The position numbers and the translations under genes are program-made. A stretch of DNA of 64,000 nucleotides from Rhizobium oryzicola (GTDB taxonomy: Bacteria; Pseudomonadota; Alphaproteobacteria; Rhizobiales; Rhizobiaceae), in NCBI RefSeq assembly GCF_030504645.1, contig NZ_JAUKWQ010000006.1, positions 124,001-188,000 on the forward strand, read 5' to 3'. The notes under the pieces are model-generated. The model made no database searches. It was not told the DNA's origin and saw nothing but the letters and a program-made list of their open reading frames with translations. Shown one piece after another: positions 25,264 through 34,467 of this stretch (position 1 is the stretch's first letter; each line of letters starts with the position of its first letter).

Positions 25264-27165
25264 ATGGCAGGCCGTGGCGATAATTCCAAGGCGAAGGCGG
25301 GTGGCCCGGTCGATACTGAGCCCATGCGTCGCGCGATCACCGGCTGCGTGCGATCGATCGCAGGCAGTGGCGAGGTGGAGGTTTCCTTCTCCAATGAACG
25401 GCCCGGAATGGCCGGCGAGCGTATTCGCTTGCCGGACATCTCCAAGCGTCCAACCGCGCAGGAGTTGGCGGTCACCCGAGGTCTGGGTGACTCGATGGCG
25501 CTTCGCCTTGCCTGCCATGATACATCCGTCCATGCCACCATGTCGCCGCAGGGCAGTGATGCCCGCGCAGTCTTCGATGCGGTGGAACAGGCCCGCGTCG
25601 AATCGATTGGTTCTGTGCGGATGGCTGGCGTTGCTGCCAACATCAGCAGCATGAACGCGGAAAAATACAGCAAGGCCAATTTTGCCGGTGTGGAGCGTCA
25701 GGAAGATGCGCCGATCGGCGAGGCCATGGCTATGCTGGTGCGCGAGAAGCTGACGGGCGTGAAGCCACCGGCAAGTGCGGGCAAGGTACTGGACCTGTGG
25801 CGGCCCTTCATTGAGGAAAAAGCCGGTGCCGATCTCGAAAACCTGAAGAACGTGATGGAAGACCAGCAGGCATTCGGCAAGCTGGTTCGCCACATGCTCT
25901 CTTCCATGCAGATGGCGGAAGACTTCGGCGACGAAGAAAACCAGCCGGAGGAGATGGAGAACGAGAACGACGAGGAGCAGCCCCGCAGCAACGAGACCGA
26001 GAATGACGAGGTCGAGGAAGATGCGGGCTCTGACGCTGCACCGGCCGAGGAGAGCCAGGCGGCTGAAGAGCAGCTTGACGACGGCGAGATGGACGGTGCC
26101 GAAATTTCCGACGACGACATGTCGGAAGAGAGCGACGACCAGTCCGAAACCCCCGGTGAGACTCGCCGCCCCAACAGTCCGTTCGATGATTTCAACGACA
26201 AGGTCGATTACCACATCTTCACGCAGGAATTCGACGAGGAGATTGCGGCCGAAGAACTCTGCGACGAAGCAGAACTCGCTCGTCTTCGTGCCTTCCTCGA
26301 CAAGCAGCTTGCGCATCTGCAGGGTGCTGTCGGACGCTTGGCAAACCGCCTGCAGCGTCGCCTGATGGCGCAGCAGAACCGCTCCTGGGAATTCGATCTG
26401 GAAGAGGGCTATCTCGATCCGGCGCGTCTCGTGCGTCTCGTCATCGACCCCATGCAGCCGCTTTCCTTCAAGCGTGAGCGCGACACCAAGTTCCGTGACA
26501 CGGTCGTGTCGCTCGTCATCGACAATTCCGGTTCGATGCGCGGACGTCCGATTACGGTTGCTGCGACCTGCGCCGACATTCTGGCCCGCACACTGGAGCG
26601 TTCCGGCGTGAAGGTGGAAATCCTCGGCTTCACCACGAAAGCCTGGAAGGGCGGCCAGAGCCGCGAACAGTGGCTGGCCGGCGGCAAGCCGCCGACACCC
26701 GGCCGACTGAATGACCTGCGGCATATCATCTACAAGTCTGCCGACGCGCCATGGCGGCGCGCGCGCAACAATCTTGGCCTGATGATGCGCGAAGGCCTGC
26801 TGAAGGAAAACATCGACGGCGAAGCGCTGATGTGGGCGCATAACCGCCTGATCGGTCGTCCCGAACAGCGCAAGATCATGATGATGATCTCCGACGGTGC
26901 GCCGGTGGATGACTCGACGCTTTCGGTCAATCCCGGCAATTATCTGGAACGGCACTTACGCGCCGTGATCGAGCAGATCGAGACCAGGTCTCCGGTGGAA
27001 CTGCTGGCGATCGGTATCGGTCACGACGTGACGCGCTATTATCGCCGCGCTGTTACCATCGTCGATGCGGATGAGTTGGCCGGTGCCATGACCGAGCAGC
27101 TGGCGGCTTTGTTCGATGAAAACGCTAATGCCACCCCGCGTGGTCGCGCCCGTCGCGCCAGCTGA
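25264..27165 (+). CDS. cobT: Aerobic cobaltochelatase subunit CobT
   Basis: This 633-residue partner of CobS forms the chaperone ring that acts on CobN. The N-terminal CobT domain covers about residues 1-210. A very acidic linker covers about residues 220-300, rich in Glu and Asp (for example [20 protein letters not shown]). The C-terminal von Willebrand A domain has the MIDAS metal motif DNSGSMRG at about residue 420. Length and layout are standard. It is coupled to cobS. The following esterase-like gene starts one base after its stop codon. Confidence 0.97.
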   Translation: MAGRGDNSKAKAGGPVDTEPMRRAITGCVRSIAGSGEVEVSFSNERPGMAGERIRLPDISKRPTAQELAVTRGLGDSMALRLACHDTSVHATMSPQGSDARAVFDAVEQARVESIGSVRMAGVAANISSMNAEKYSKANFAGVERQEDAPIGEAMAMLVREKLTGVKPPASAGKVLDLWRPFIEEKAGADLENLKNVMEDQQAFGKLVRHMLSSMQMAEDFGDEENQPEEMENENDEEQPRSNETENDEVEEDAGSDAAPAEESQAAEEQLDDGEMDGAEISDDDMSEESDDQSETPGETRRPNSPFDDFNDKVDYHIFTQEFDEEIAAEELCDEAELARLRAFLDKQLAHLQGAVGRLANRLQRRLMAQQNRSWEFDLEEGYLDPARLVRLVIDPMQPLSFKRERDTKFRDTVVSLVIDNSGSMRGRPITVAATCADILARTLERSGVKVEILGFTTKAWKGGQSREQWLAGGKPPTPGRLNDLRHIIYKSADAPWRRARNNLGLMMREGLLKENIDGEALMWAHNRLIGRPEQRKIMMMISDGAPVDDSTLSVNPGNYLERHLRAVIEQIETRSPVELLAIGIGHDVTRYYRRAVTIVDADELAGAMTEQLAALFDENANATPRGRARRAS

Positions 27166-27166
27166 T

Positions 27167-28171
27167 ATGCGTCACACTATTCTGCGCTCTTTGGTTCTTC
27201 TTGCGCCGCTCCTTGGAGCGGCGCAGTCATTTGCGGCCGAGCCTGACACAGTATCGGCACCGGTTGTTGCGCGGCGGATCGAGACCTTCAAGCCCGGCAG
27301 TGATGAAACTCGCTTCGGCAAGCTTGAATTTCTGGGCGGGCTGGAACTGACCTCGCGGGAAAGCTTGTTCGGCTCCATGTCCAGCATCCGGTTTCGCGCT
27401 GATGGTCGCAGCTTCGTTTCCGTTCTGGATACGGGACATTGGCTGACGGGGCGGATCGAGCGCGACGACAAGGGCCGCCTGTCAGGGCTTGGCGCGGTCG
27501 CGATCACGCCCATGCGTGACGCCAGCGGTGACGAGCCGCGCTACAAGGGTGATATCGATGCGGAAGGCGTGACTATCCGGCCTGGTCAGGTGCTGGTCAG
27601 CTTCGAGCGCAAACACCGTGTGGATGTCTATCCCGATCCGGGTTTTGAGCAGGCCAAGCCGCTGCGCACTCTGGATATCCTCATTCCGAAAAAGGAACTC
27701 AAAGGCAATGGCAGCCTGGAAACGGTGGTGATGGCGCCTGCCGCCGGCCCATTGGCAGGCGCGCCTGTCATCGTCGCTGAGCGCAGCGTGGACAAGGCCG
27801 GCAATCTCTATGCCGCTATCCTGGAGGGGCCGCGCAAGGGTCAGTTCAAGGTCGTGCGCAACGATCCTTGGGATGTCACTGATGGCGCCTTCCTGCCCTC
27901 CGGCGACCTTCTGTTGCTGGAGCGCCGCTTCAGCTTCATCGGTGGCGTCGGCATGCGTATGCGGCGCATTCCTGTCGAGGCGATCAAGCCGGGTGCCCTC
28001 GTGGACGGGCCGGTACTGATCGAGACCGACATGTCCGAACAGATCGACAATATGGAAGGCATTGACGTGGTTGCGGGTGCGGATGGTCATCCGCATGTCA
28101 TTCTTGTATCCGATGACAACCACTCGATTCTCCAGCGCAGCCTGATGTTGGAGTTCCGGCTGACTGAATAG
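27167..28171 (+). CDS. Exported esterase-like/phytase-like beta-propeller protein
   Basis: This 334-residue protein has a signal peptide (MRHTILRSLVLLAPLLGAAQSFA, cleavage near residue 23). It belongs to the 'esterase-like activity of phytase' family, a beta-propeller phosphatase/esterase fold. Typical segments are FGSMSSIRFRADGRSFVSVLDTGHW, DIDAEGVTIRPGQVLVSFERKHR and IDNMEGIDVVAGADG. The activity and substrate in rhizobia are not established. It starts one base after the cobT stop without its own clear ribosome site, so translation may depend on re-initiation after cobT. I infer no B12 role from this. Confidence 0.8.
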   Translation: MRHTILRSLVLLAPLLGAAQSFAAEPDTVSAPVVARRIETFKPGSDETRFGKLEFLGGLELTSRESLFGSMSSIRFRADGRSFVSVLDTGHWLTGRIERDDKGRLSGLGAVAITPMRDASGDEPRYKGDIDAEGVTIRPGQVLVSFERKHRVDVYPDPGFEQAKPLRTLDILIPKKELKGNGSLETVVMAPAAGPLAGAPVIVAERSVDKAGNLYAAILEGPRKGQFKVVRNDPWDVTDGAFLPSGDLLLLERRFSFIGGVGMRMRRIPVEAIKPGALVDGPVLIETDMSEQIDNMEGIDVVAGADGHPHVILVSDDNHSILQRSLMLEFRLTE

Positions 28172-28193
28172 CGATTTTCAACGGAGATGCGCC

Positions 28194-28757
28194 ATGGTTC
28201 GGATTCACATCATGGGCGCATCCGGTTCCGGCACCACCACGCTCGGACGTGCGCTTGGTGAGCAGCTTGATGTGCTGCATCTCGATACCGACAGTTTTTT
28301 CTGGATGCCGACCGACCCACCGTTCACGACGCCACGCGAGGTGCCGGAGAGGCTCTCTCTGGTGCAAGCGGCCATGGAAGGTCATGCTGGGTGGGTGCTG
28401 TCCGGCTCGGCTCTGAAATGGGGAACGCCGCTGGAGCCGCTCTACGACCTGATCGTGTTTCTGCGTCTCGACCCTACCGTCCGCATGGATCGCATTCGCC
28501 GCCGTGAGGAAGAGCGCTACGGCGCCCGCATCCTGCCGGACGGCGACATGCATGAAACAAGCCGCAAATTCATCGATTGGGCCGCCAGCTACGATACGGC
28601 GGGTGTGGAGCAGCGCAGCCTTGCTGCGCACGAAGCATGGCTTCTGGCGCAGAAGGCACCGGTGCTACGGCTCGATTCTGCCTCACCGGTGGCGGAGTTG
28701 CTCGAGGCCGTCTTGCAGCACCCGGTGGTGTCGGAAGAGAACCTCAGGCGGTCTTGA
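28194..28757 (+). CDS. P-loop kinase-like protein (adenylate-kinase/FlaR-type fold)
   Basis: This 187-residue protein has the P-loop GASGSGTTTLG at residues 8-18, with Thr in place of the usual Lys at the K position. LDTDSFFW follows, then a lid-like basic stretch RMDRIRRREEERYG. It resembles small AAA/adenylate-kinase-like proteins of unknown substrate. The GSGTTT variant recurs in this subgroup as I know it, so it may still bind nucleotide. A GGAGATG ribosome site precedes the ATG. Its last 14 bases overlap the convergent yhhQ gene. Confidence 0.75.
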   Translation: MVRIHIMGASGSGTTTLGRALGEQLDVLHLDTDSFFWMPTDPPFTTPREVPERLSLVQAAMEGHAGWVLSGSALKWGTPLEPLYDLIVFLRLDPTVRMDRIRRREEERYGARILPDGDMHETSRKFIDWAASYDTAGVEQRSLAAHEAWLLAQKAPVLRLDSASPVAELLEAVLQHPVVSEENLRRS

Positions 28758-29379
28758 CGGCAGGCATCGGCTTTACGACGCTCATCAGCGCCCCATAGGG
28801 CAGCAGCATGACGAGGCCGACGATCAGCTTCACGGTGAAATCGCCGATCGCCCAAGAGATCCAGCGCGGTGCTTCTGTCGCAAACACACCGAGGATCGGC
28901 GCCGAACCAATGGCGAAATCGTCATTGGAGCCCAGGAAGGCAAAGGCTGGTGCAAAGGAGAGCGAGAAGAACAGGACCGTGTCCAGCATGGAGCCGAACA
29001 GCGAGCCCGCCAGCGGCGCATGCCACCAGCTCTGACGGCGCAGCCGGTTGAAGACCGAGATGTCGAGGAGCTGGCCGACCAGATAGGCCGTACCGGATGC
29101 CATCGCGATGCGCGGCAGCGAGGTGTAGAAGGAGAGCGCAACGCCCACCACAAAGCCGGCAAACACGACGCGGCGGGCGATCTGCGGGCCAAACTGGCGG
29201 TTGGTCAGGTCCGTGACCAGGAAGGCGGCCGGATAGATGAAGGCGCCCCAAGTCAGAAGGTCGCTCAGCTGAATGCCGAAGACGCTGCCGATGACCGTAA
29301 ACTGGACGAGGAAATTAGAGGCGACGACGACGAGCGTCATCAGGACTACGTAAATAATGGTCGCGCGCAAATGCTGCAT
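28744..29379 (-). CDS. yhhQ: Queuosine precursor transporter (YhhQ/VUT family)
   Basis: This 211-residue inner-membrane protein has about six hydrophobic segments. The family region SDLLTWGAFIYPAAFLVTDLTNRQFG (residues 39-64) is strongly conserved, and ISWAIGDFTVKLIVGLVMLLPYG lies near the C-terminus. YhhQ imports preQ0/preQ1 for queuosine modification of tRNAs. The leader contains two small hairpins, one of which borders the ribosome site. gluQRS, which acts on the queuosine-modified tRNA-Asp, is also in the window, about 30 kb away. The 3' end overlaps the P-loop kinase gene. Confidence 0.88.
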   Translation of the reverse strand: MQHLRATIIYVVLMTLVVVASNFLVQFTVIGSVFGIQLSDLLTWGAFIYPAAFLVTDLTNRQFGPQIARRVVFAGFVVGVALSFYTSLPRIAMASGTAYLVGQLLDISVFNRLRRQSWWHAPLAGSLFGSMLDTVLFFSLSFAPAFAFLGSNDDFAIGSAPILGVFATEAPRWISWAIGDFTVKLIVGLVMLLPYGALMSVVKPMPAVKTA

Positions 29380-29388
29380 TTTTTTACC

Positions 29389-29426
29389 CTGGGTGATGCC
29401 ACCAGCAAGAGGAATGGAGCGCCTCT
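29389..29426 (-). promoter_or_regulatory. Structured leader of yhhQ (two hairpins)
   Basis: In the mRNA sense, AGAGG/CCTCT (29408-29426) is followed by CTGGTG-GCAT-CA(C)CCAG (29389-29405), then GGGTAAAAAA and the ATG. The second stem touches the likely ribosome site. A preQ1 riboswitch would be logical here, but the sequence does not match the preQ1-I consensus that I know. Confidence 0.3.
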
Positions 29427-29484
29427 AAAATCGCGTTATGCCATTCTCGTCAAGAAAATTCTGATATTTTCCATCCATCGAAAT

Positions 29485-29518
29485 GCTCTCGTGCGCGCCA
29501 GAATGCGGGCACGAGAGC
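29485..29518 (-). terminator. Hairpin downstream of the doxX gene
   Basis: GCTCTCGTGC (29485-29494) and GCACGAGAGC (29509-29518) form a perfect 10-bp stem 17 bases after the doxX stop codon. Only ATTTC follows on the minus strand, so it may protect the 3' end more than terminate by itself. Confidence 0.5.
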
Positions 29519-29535
29519 TGTTCTGTCAGATGCGT

Positions 29536-30027
29536 TTATGCCAGCCAGCGCAAAGTGGGGTTGTTTGCGACAGGGCTCATACGGGAGACGATCGCGTCCA
29601 ATCCGAAATAATGACCGGCACGGCGGAGGATGAGCAGCGTCAGCACCATCGCGTAGATCAGGTGTTCGTCGATCAAGAAGTTGTTGATGCTCTGCACATA
29701 GGGAAAGTCAAGATGAGCCGTCCAGTAGGTCAGCATGATGAGGATTGCGAAGGGCGCGCTGACCCGAACCAATAGTCCAGAGATCAGAGACAGGCCGATC
29801 AGCATGTGGCCGTATTCCACCAGGAAGGCAATGACGCCAATCACAGCCGACTGCGAGAGCGGTCCGTAGATGAAATGGAACGTCTTCGTGGAAGATAGGA
29901 AGCCGGCAACATAACCATTGCTGCCATAGTGATGGATGGACGCCCAGAGGAATACCCAGCCAATGGAAATGCGTAGAGCGGCCAAGAGAACGCGTTCCCA
30001 TTGGCTTGATTGATCAATGTTCGTCAT
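29536..30027 (-). CDS. DoxX-family membrane protein
   Basis: This 163-residue protein has four predicted membrane helices (about residues 15-32, 62-82, 85-105 and 120-138). It has the DoxX/DoxD-like pattern LRISIGWVFLWASIHH, with a polar loop before the second helix. DoxX proteins are poorly defined. Some are subunits of thiosulfate:quinone oxidoreductase, others take part in redox-stress complexes. No partner oxidoreductase is adjacent, so the role here is open. It is flanked by yhhQ and rpmB on the same strand but separated from both by hairpins. Confidence 0.75.
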   Translation of the reverse strand: MTNIDQSSQWERVLLAALRISIGWVFLWASIHHYGSNGYVAGFLSSTKTFHFIYGPLSQSAVIGVIAFLVEYGHMLIGLSLISGLLVRVSAPFAILIMLTYWTAHLDFPYVQSINNFLIDEHLIYAMVLTLLILRRAGHYFGLDAIVSRMSPVANNPTLRWLA

Positions 30028-30187
30028 GGTTTTGGCCTCAAATTCGATTGATGTTTACGCAACCAAATTAGTTTTTGAGGCGTACACGGCTTTGATCTGC
30101 GTCAGCCAATCTCCTTTTGTGGTGATGGCAAGACAAGATTTGAGTTCAAAATCCCGTGATGACAGGAGGTGTGAGTCTGAACAAACG

Positions 30188-30217
30188 AAAAAAGACTCGG
30201 ACGTTTCCGCCCAAGTC
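30188..30217 (-). terminator. Rho-independent terminator of rpmB
   Basis: On the minus strand GACTTGGGCG-GAAA-CGTCCGAGTC forms a 10-bp stem (two G-U pairs) with a GAAA tetraloop, followed directly by TTTTTT. It lies 29 bases after the rpmB stop codon. Confidence 0.92.
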
Positions 30218-30245
30218 CTTCAACTTAATTCAGTACGTCAGAAGT

Positions 30246-30536
30246 TTATGCAGCTTCAGCGGTCTTCTTGGCAATCTGGCGACGCAGCAGACGAGCGCGC
30301 ATCGACAGTTCAGTCTCGTCAGCCTTCAGAAGGAAAGCATCGAGACCGCCGCGATGTTCAACCGAACGCAGGGCATGCGCGGAAACGCGCAGACGGAAGC
30401 GCTGGCCAAGAGCGTCGGAGATCAGCGTTACCTGGCACAGGTTCGGCAGGAAACGACGCTTGGTCTTGTTGTTGGCGTGGCTGACATTGTTGCCCGACTG
30501 GACGCCCTTGCCGGTCAATTCGCACATACGGGACAT
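30246..30536 (-). CDS. rpmB: 50S ribosomal protein L28
   Basis: This 96-residue ribosomal protein begins [29 protein letters not shown], the L28 signature. The C-terminus is helical and basic ([17 protein letters not shown]). The start at 30536 is set by this N-terminus, although the frame is open a further 45 bases. A near-consensus promoter (30627-30655) and a strong terminator make it a single-gene unit. L33 is not adjacent. Such alphaproteobacterial L28 proteins are longer than the E. coli form (78 residues). Confidence 0.97.
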   Translation of the reverse strand: MSRMCELTGKGVQSGNNVSHANNKTKRRFLPNLCQVTLISDALGQRFRLRVSAHALRSVEHRGGLDAFLLKADETELSMRARLLRRQIAKKTAEAA

Positions 30537-30626
30537 GGTACACCTTTGTTCTTCTTTGCAATTGAACGGGGCAACGGGCAAAGCCCTGCCTGCCGATCCA
30601 ACTGGTCCTGATTGGAAAGTTGCGGT

Positions 30627-30656
30627 TCTATAGTCAGTGAGGCCGCGCCCGTCAAG
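30627..30656 (-). promoter_or_regulatory. Promoter of rpmB
   Basis: On the minus strand CTTGAC is followed after 17 bases by CTATAG, nearly the rhizobial consensus CTTGAC-N17-CTATAT. Transcription would start about 85 bases before the rpmB start codon. Confidence 0.75.
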
Positions 30657-30769
30657 TCAAACCTCGCCCTTCTGGCCAGATTCCGCGGGAGAGCCGCAAA
30701 TCTTGCTATTTTCTTGCCATAGTGAGCATCCTATATCTGGATGATATCAGGCCCTTCCCGGAAAAGACA

Positions 30770-31543
30770 ATGTTTCCCAAAGCCAGACCGTTTCTCATCA
30801 CGATGCTTGTTTCCGCGCTGGCTGCCAGCCCTGCCGTGCCGGCGGGCATTCGTCATGTCAGCGAATACGACATCTCGCTTGGTCTGCTGCCCATCGCGAG
30901 GGCATCCTTTGCCAGCGAGTTCGATGACAATGGCTACAACATAAAAGGCAGTTTTAAATCCGCCGGGATCGTCAACCTGATCAGCCGCATTTCGGCGGAG
31001 ACGGATGTGTCCGGCGCGGTACGCGGTAGGCGGTTGCAGGCCAAGCAATATTCGCTCGTTTACACGGAGGGACGGAAAACCCGTACCTACAATGTGGCCT
31101 ATCGCAATGGCGATGTCGTCTCGACCACGGTAACCCCGGAGCCCAAGGAGCGTCCGCCGACCTGGATCCCGATCGGTGACGGCGATCTTCATGCCGTCCT
31201 CGATCCTCTGTCTGGTCTTATCTTTCCGGAAGGCGCGCAGATCTGCCCCAGTCGGCTGCCCATCTATGATGGCGAGTCGCGGCTCGATCTGGTTCTTTCG
31301 CCTAAGGGCACCAAGCCGTTTTCGACTGAAGGTTTCAAGGGCGACGCTACAGTTTGCGAAGTCCGTTATGTGCCCAAGTCCGGTTACAAGCGCGGGCGCA
31401 GCGACATTGAATTCATGAAGAAAGCGACCATGGAGCTTTGGTTTGCCAAGGCCGATGGTGCCAATGTATATGCTCCAGTCTACGCCCGCATCCCGACCAA
31501 GGTCGGCGATGTCTATGTAACGGCGGTGAAGTACGGGGGCTGA
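30770..31543 (+). CDS. Exported DUF3108-domain protein
   Basis: This 257-residue protein has a signal peptide (KARPFLITMLVSALAASPAVPA, cleavage near residue 25). It is followed by a DUF3108 beta-rich domain, with GIRHVSEYDISLGLLPIARASFASEF at its start and LWFAKADGANVYAPVYARIPTKVGDVYVTAVKY at its end. DUF3108 proteins are conserved periplasmic proteins of unknown function in alpha- and betaproteobacteria. The start at 30770 is chosen for the signal peptide; a GTG at 30722 would add 16 residues. It is divergent from rpmB, a pairing I recall from other Rhizobiales. Confidence 0.82.
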   Translation: MFPKARPFLITMLVSALAASPAVPAGIRHVSEYDISLGLLPIARASFASEFDDNGYNIKGSFKSAGIVNLISRISAETDVSGAVRGRRLQAKQYSLVYTEGRKTRTYNVAYRNGDVVSTTVTPEPKERPPTWIPIGDGDLHAVLDPLSGLIFPEGAQICPSRLPIYDGESRLDLVLSPKGTKPFSTEGFKGDATVCEVRYVPKSGYKRGRSDIEFMKKATMELWFAKADGANVYAPVYARIPTKVGDVYVTAVKYGG

Positions 31544-31626
31544 AGCGGGCAGCGGCATATCATGCCAGTTCCCGCCTCATGAATATTGAAGGCGGGAAGA
31601 ACTCCCGGCTCTTCCGGGGGAAGGCG

Positions 31627-32499
31627 ATGAAATTCAAGGGCTCGCTGATCGGGTTCACGGCCATTCTCATGTGGTCGCTTCTGGCGCTGTTTACCGCAGC
31701 CTCCGGCACCATGCCGCCGTTTCAATTGTCGGCCATCACCTTCGCCATCGGCAGCCTGCCGGGCATCCTGCTTCTCGTCGCACAGCCTTCCCGGCTTTCT
31801 CAGTTCAGGCAGCGGCCAGCCGTTTGGCTGACAGGTATTGGCGGACTGTTCGGCTATCACTTCCTGTATTTCACGGCACTTCGCAATGCGCCGGCGGTGG
31901 AGGCAGGGCTGATTGCCTATCTCTGGCCGCTCTTCATCGTCGTCGGCTCCGCCCTGCTACCGGGCGAGCGGCTGCGCTGGCACCATGTAATTGGCGCCTT
32001 GGCTGGTCTTGCCGGAACGGTGACCATCGTCTCGCGAACAGGGCTTTCCTTCGATGGCGCCTATCTGGTTGGGTATGGCGCAGCATTCCTCTGCGCCTTC
32101 ACCTGGTCCGGTTATTCGCTGATGACCCGGCGGTTCGAGGCGGTCTCGACGGATGTCGTGACAGGCTTTTGTCTTGCGACTTCAGTGTTGTCGCTCATCT
32201 GCCATCTGCTGCTGGAGACGACGGTATGGCCCGCTAGTGGGTCACAGTGGCTTGCCATCGTTGGGCTTGGGCTGCTGCCTGTCGGTGCGGCCTTTTATGC
32301 CTGGGATTATGGCGTCAAGAACGGCGACATCCAGATCCTCGGCGCGGCTAGCTACGCCGCGCCCCTGCTTTCTACGCTCATTCTGACAGTGTTCGGTTTT
32401 GCCGAGCCGAGCTGGCGTATTGCTGTCGCCTGCATTTTGATTACCGGCGGTGCTGCACTGGCTGCGAAGGACATGATCCTTCGCAAGCCAAAGGCATGA
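31627..32499 (+). CDS. EamA/DMT-family exporter (YddG-like)
   Basis: This 290-residue inner-membrane transporter has ten predicted helices in two EamA repeats. The N-terminus LIGFTAILMWSLLALFTAASGTMPPFQLSAITF resembles YddG, an aromatic amino-acid exporter. YAWDYGVKNGDIQILGAASYAAPLLSTLIL marks the second repeat. The substrate is not certain. The ATG at 31627 follows GGGGGAAGG. The upstream open frame to 31438 overlaps the DUF3108 gene and is not supported. It converges with the cytochrome b561 gene, one base apart. Confidence 0.85.
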   Translation: MKFKGSLIGFTAILMWSLLALFTAASGTMPPFQLSAITFAIGSLPGILLLVAQPSRLSQFRQRPAVWLTGIGGLFGYHFLYFTALRNAPAVEAGLIAYLWPLFIVVGSALLPGERLRWHHVIGALAGLAGTVTIVSRTGLSFDGAYLVGYGAAFLCAFTWSGYSLMTRRFEAVSTDVVTGFCLATSVLSLICHLLLETTVWPASGSQWLAIVGLGLLPVGAAFYAWDYGVKNGDIQILGAASYAAPLLSTLILTVFGFAEPSWRIAVACILITGGAALAAKDMILRKPKA

Positions 32500-32500
32500 G

Positions 32501-33073
32501 TTAGGGGTTGCCGTGCTTCGGCATCATCTTCAGAAGCACGCCGTCCTTCAGGAAAACATGGTGGTAGATCGCAGCCACTGCATGAGCAAAGGCCACGGCG
32601 ATGATCAGCCAGGCCACGTTCTCATGCAGTTCACCCAGCGTGTGGCGATAGGCTGCGGGAATGCCGAAGGGGTCTGTCAAGGAAAAGATCCCGAAAAAAT
32701 CCACTGCCTTGCCTTGAGACCAGCGCCAGGTGAAGCCGAAGATGATCTGGCCTGCCAGTGCGAGATAGAGAACGGCGTGGACGGCTTTTGCGGCGAGGCC
32801 CATAAGCCCCTTTTCCTCTTCCGGCAGGGTCGCGTGGCTTGCCAGGCGCCATACGAGGCGGATAACAAAAACCACGGCCAGCAGAATGCCGCTGCCATAA
32901 TGTAGGGCTTTCAAGGCGTTACGAACGGCGCCACCCTTTTCGGCAAAGTCCCAGACTTCCGCCGTGGCAAACAGCACGATGACGAGCAGGGCCGTCGCCC
33001 AATGCAGCCAGATCATTCCAGCATTATATCGTTCCGGGCGGGTGGCCGGAAATGAGGCGGTATCGGACAGCAT
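32501..33073 (-). CDS. Cytochrome b561-type membrane protein
   Basis: This 190-residue protein has four membrane helices of the prokaryotic cytochrome b561 (YodB/CybB) family. Candidate heme-ligand His residues occur in MIWLHWATALLVIVLF, KALHYGSGILLA, KAVHAVLYLALAG and LHENVAWLIIAVAFAHAVAAIYHH. These proteins oxidise ubiquinol, and in E. coli CybB passes electrons to superoxide. The start at 33073 follows GGAGCG; the frame is open 13 codons further upstream. It stands alone. Confidence 0.88.
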   Translation of the reverse strand: MLSDTASFPATRPERYNAGMIWLHWATALLVIVLFATAEVWDFAEKGGAVRNALKALHYGSGILLAVVFVIRLVWRLASHATLPEEEKGLMGLAAKAVHAVLYLALAGQIIFGFTWRWSQGKAVDFFGIFSLTDPFGIPAAYRHTLGELHENVAWLIIAVAFAHAVAAIYHHVFLKDGVLLKMMPKHGNP

Positions 33074-33183
33074 GAAATCGCTCCAAAGCAATGAGTTGTT
33101 GCGCTGCAGCAAAACCTAGCCCGACTGACACCCAGCTGAACAGAGGCTATGGGCGTCCATGAATTATTTGTAACGAAATCACC

Positions 33184-33609
33184 CTACAGTGACCCTGGCT
33201 GCCAGTCCGGTTGTGCCATCTCGAAGGCTGAAAACTGAAAGCCCGGCGCAACCGTGCAGCCCACCAGCGTGTAATCACCCTGACTTTCGGCCGCCTGCCA
33301 GCTATTGGCGGGAATAATCGCCTGAGGGCGCTGACCCTTCGTCACCTCGCTGCCGAGCAGAATGGTCTCGACCCTTTGCCCGTCATCGGATCGGTACAGT
33401 GCCAGCGGTGCACCGGCATAGTAATGCCAGGCTTCGGCGGCGTCTTTCACGCGATGCCAGTGAGAGCGCTGACCTTTTTCCAGCAGGTAGTAGATTGCCG
33501 TGGAGTGTCCGCGCGCGCCACCCAGTTCGTCACGGAAGGTTTCCACATACCAGCCACCTTCCGGGTGTGGCTGCATGCCAAGCTCGCGGATGATCTCTTC
33601 TGCGGTCAC
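33184..33609 (-). CDS. Cupin-fold DUF985 protein
   Basis: This 141-residue protein has the DUF985/YML079-like cupin fold. Segments are [52 protein letters not shown] and the C-terminal [13 protein letters not shown]. The family has a cupin barrel with a ligand pocket but no proven activity. The two His residues in SHWHR and the one in WHYYAG could serve as ligands. Its start codon overlaps the gloB stop by four bases, so it is co-translated with gloB. Confidence 0.85.
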   Translation of the reverse strand: MTAEEIIRELGMQPHPEGGWYVETFRDELGGARGHSTAIYYLLEKGQRSHWHRVKDAAEAWHYYAGAPLALYRSDDGQRVETILLGSEVTKGQRPQAIIPANSWQAAESQGDYTLVGCTVAPGFQFSAFEMAQPDWQPGSL

Positions 33610-34379
33610 TTGAAGGTATCCTTGCGCTTGCGGATTTCGGCAAAGACCTCTTCATTCGTTTTGCCTTCCATCACGAGATGGCGGCGAATGGCCGGATCTG
33701 CCGGGCGCAGGAAAGGGTTGGTTTCCTTCTCCAGTCCCATCATGGTCGGGATCGTGAACTTACCGCTCGCGCGCAGTTCGTCGATCTGGGCCGCGCGGCG
33801 CTGCAGGGCTTCGTTGTCGCCATCGACACTCAAGGCAAATCGGGCATTCGACTGCGTATATTCGTGGCCGAAATAGACGGCCGTTTCATCCGGCAGAACG
33901 CAGAGCTTCTGCAGCGAATGCCACATGTCCGCAGCCGAGCGTTCGAACAGTCGGCCGCAGCCCAGGGCAAACAGCGTGTCGGCGGCAAACAGGATTTTAT
34001 CATCCGGCAGATGGTAGCAGACATGGCCTGCCGTATGTCCGGGGGTCTCGATCACGCGCACCGGATGCTCGCCGAACAGGAATTCATCACCATCGCCGAC
34101 GGTACGATCGAGGCCAGGAATGGCGACCGCCTCATTGACCGGACCGATGATTTCAAGCCCATAGCGCTCCTTCAGGGCGAGATTGGCCTCCACGTGATCG
34201 GTGTGATGGTGGGTGGTGAAGATGTGTGTGAGTTTCCAGCCCCGGCGTTCGGCTGCCGCCAGAATGGGCGCCTCCTCGGGCGCGTCGATAGAGGCCGTCA
34301 GGCCGGTTTCGGGGTCATGCACCAACACGCCAAAATTGTCGGTACGACATGAGAAAACTTCCAGTTCCAATGGCTTCAT
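33606..34379 (-). CDS. gloB: Hydroxyacylglutathione hydrolase (glyoxalase II)
   Basis: This 257-residue metallo-beta-lactamase-fold enzyme hydrolyses S-D-lactoylglutathione in methylglyoxal detoxification. The metal motif THHHTDH lies at about residues 56-62, [13 protein letters not shown] near residue 111, and [16 protein letters not shown] near residue 131. The C-terminal HAGH substrate domain ends [25 protein letters not shown]. It is divergent from a methyltransferase gene and leads the DUF985 gene. Confidence 0.95.
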   Translation of the reverse strand: MKPLELEVFSCRTDNFGVLVHDPETGLTASIDAPEEAPILAAAERRGWKLTHIFTTHHHTDHVEANLALKERYGLEIIGPVNEAVAIPGLDRTVGDGDEFLFGEHPVRVIETPGHTAGHVCYHLPDDKILFAADTLFALGCGRLFERSAADMWHSLQKLCVLPDETAVYFGHEYTQSNARFALSVDGDNEALQRRAAQIDELRASGKFTIPTMMGLEKETNPFLRPADPAIRRHLVMEGKTNEEVFAEIRKRKDTFK

Positions 34380-34467
34380 GATCCAAACCCGTTTTCGCCT
34401 TCACGATCTCGCCCCAATGTAGAGAGGGGTGCTATGAAGTCCAAGGCGCCTCTGATAGCTTTTCTCC

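Noticed and set aside
25186..26955. 589-codon minus-strand frame
   Set aside because: It is the shadow of cobT, caused by high GC content at third positions.
29389..29426. Known preQ1 riboswitch upstream of yhhQ
   Set aside because: The conserved loop and A-rich tail of preQ1-I are not in the right arrangement; kept only as an unassigned structure.
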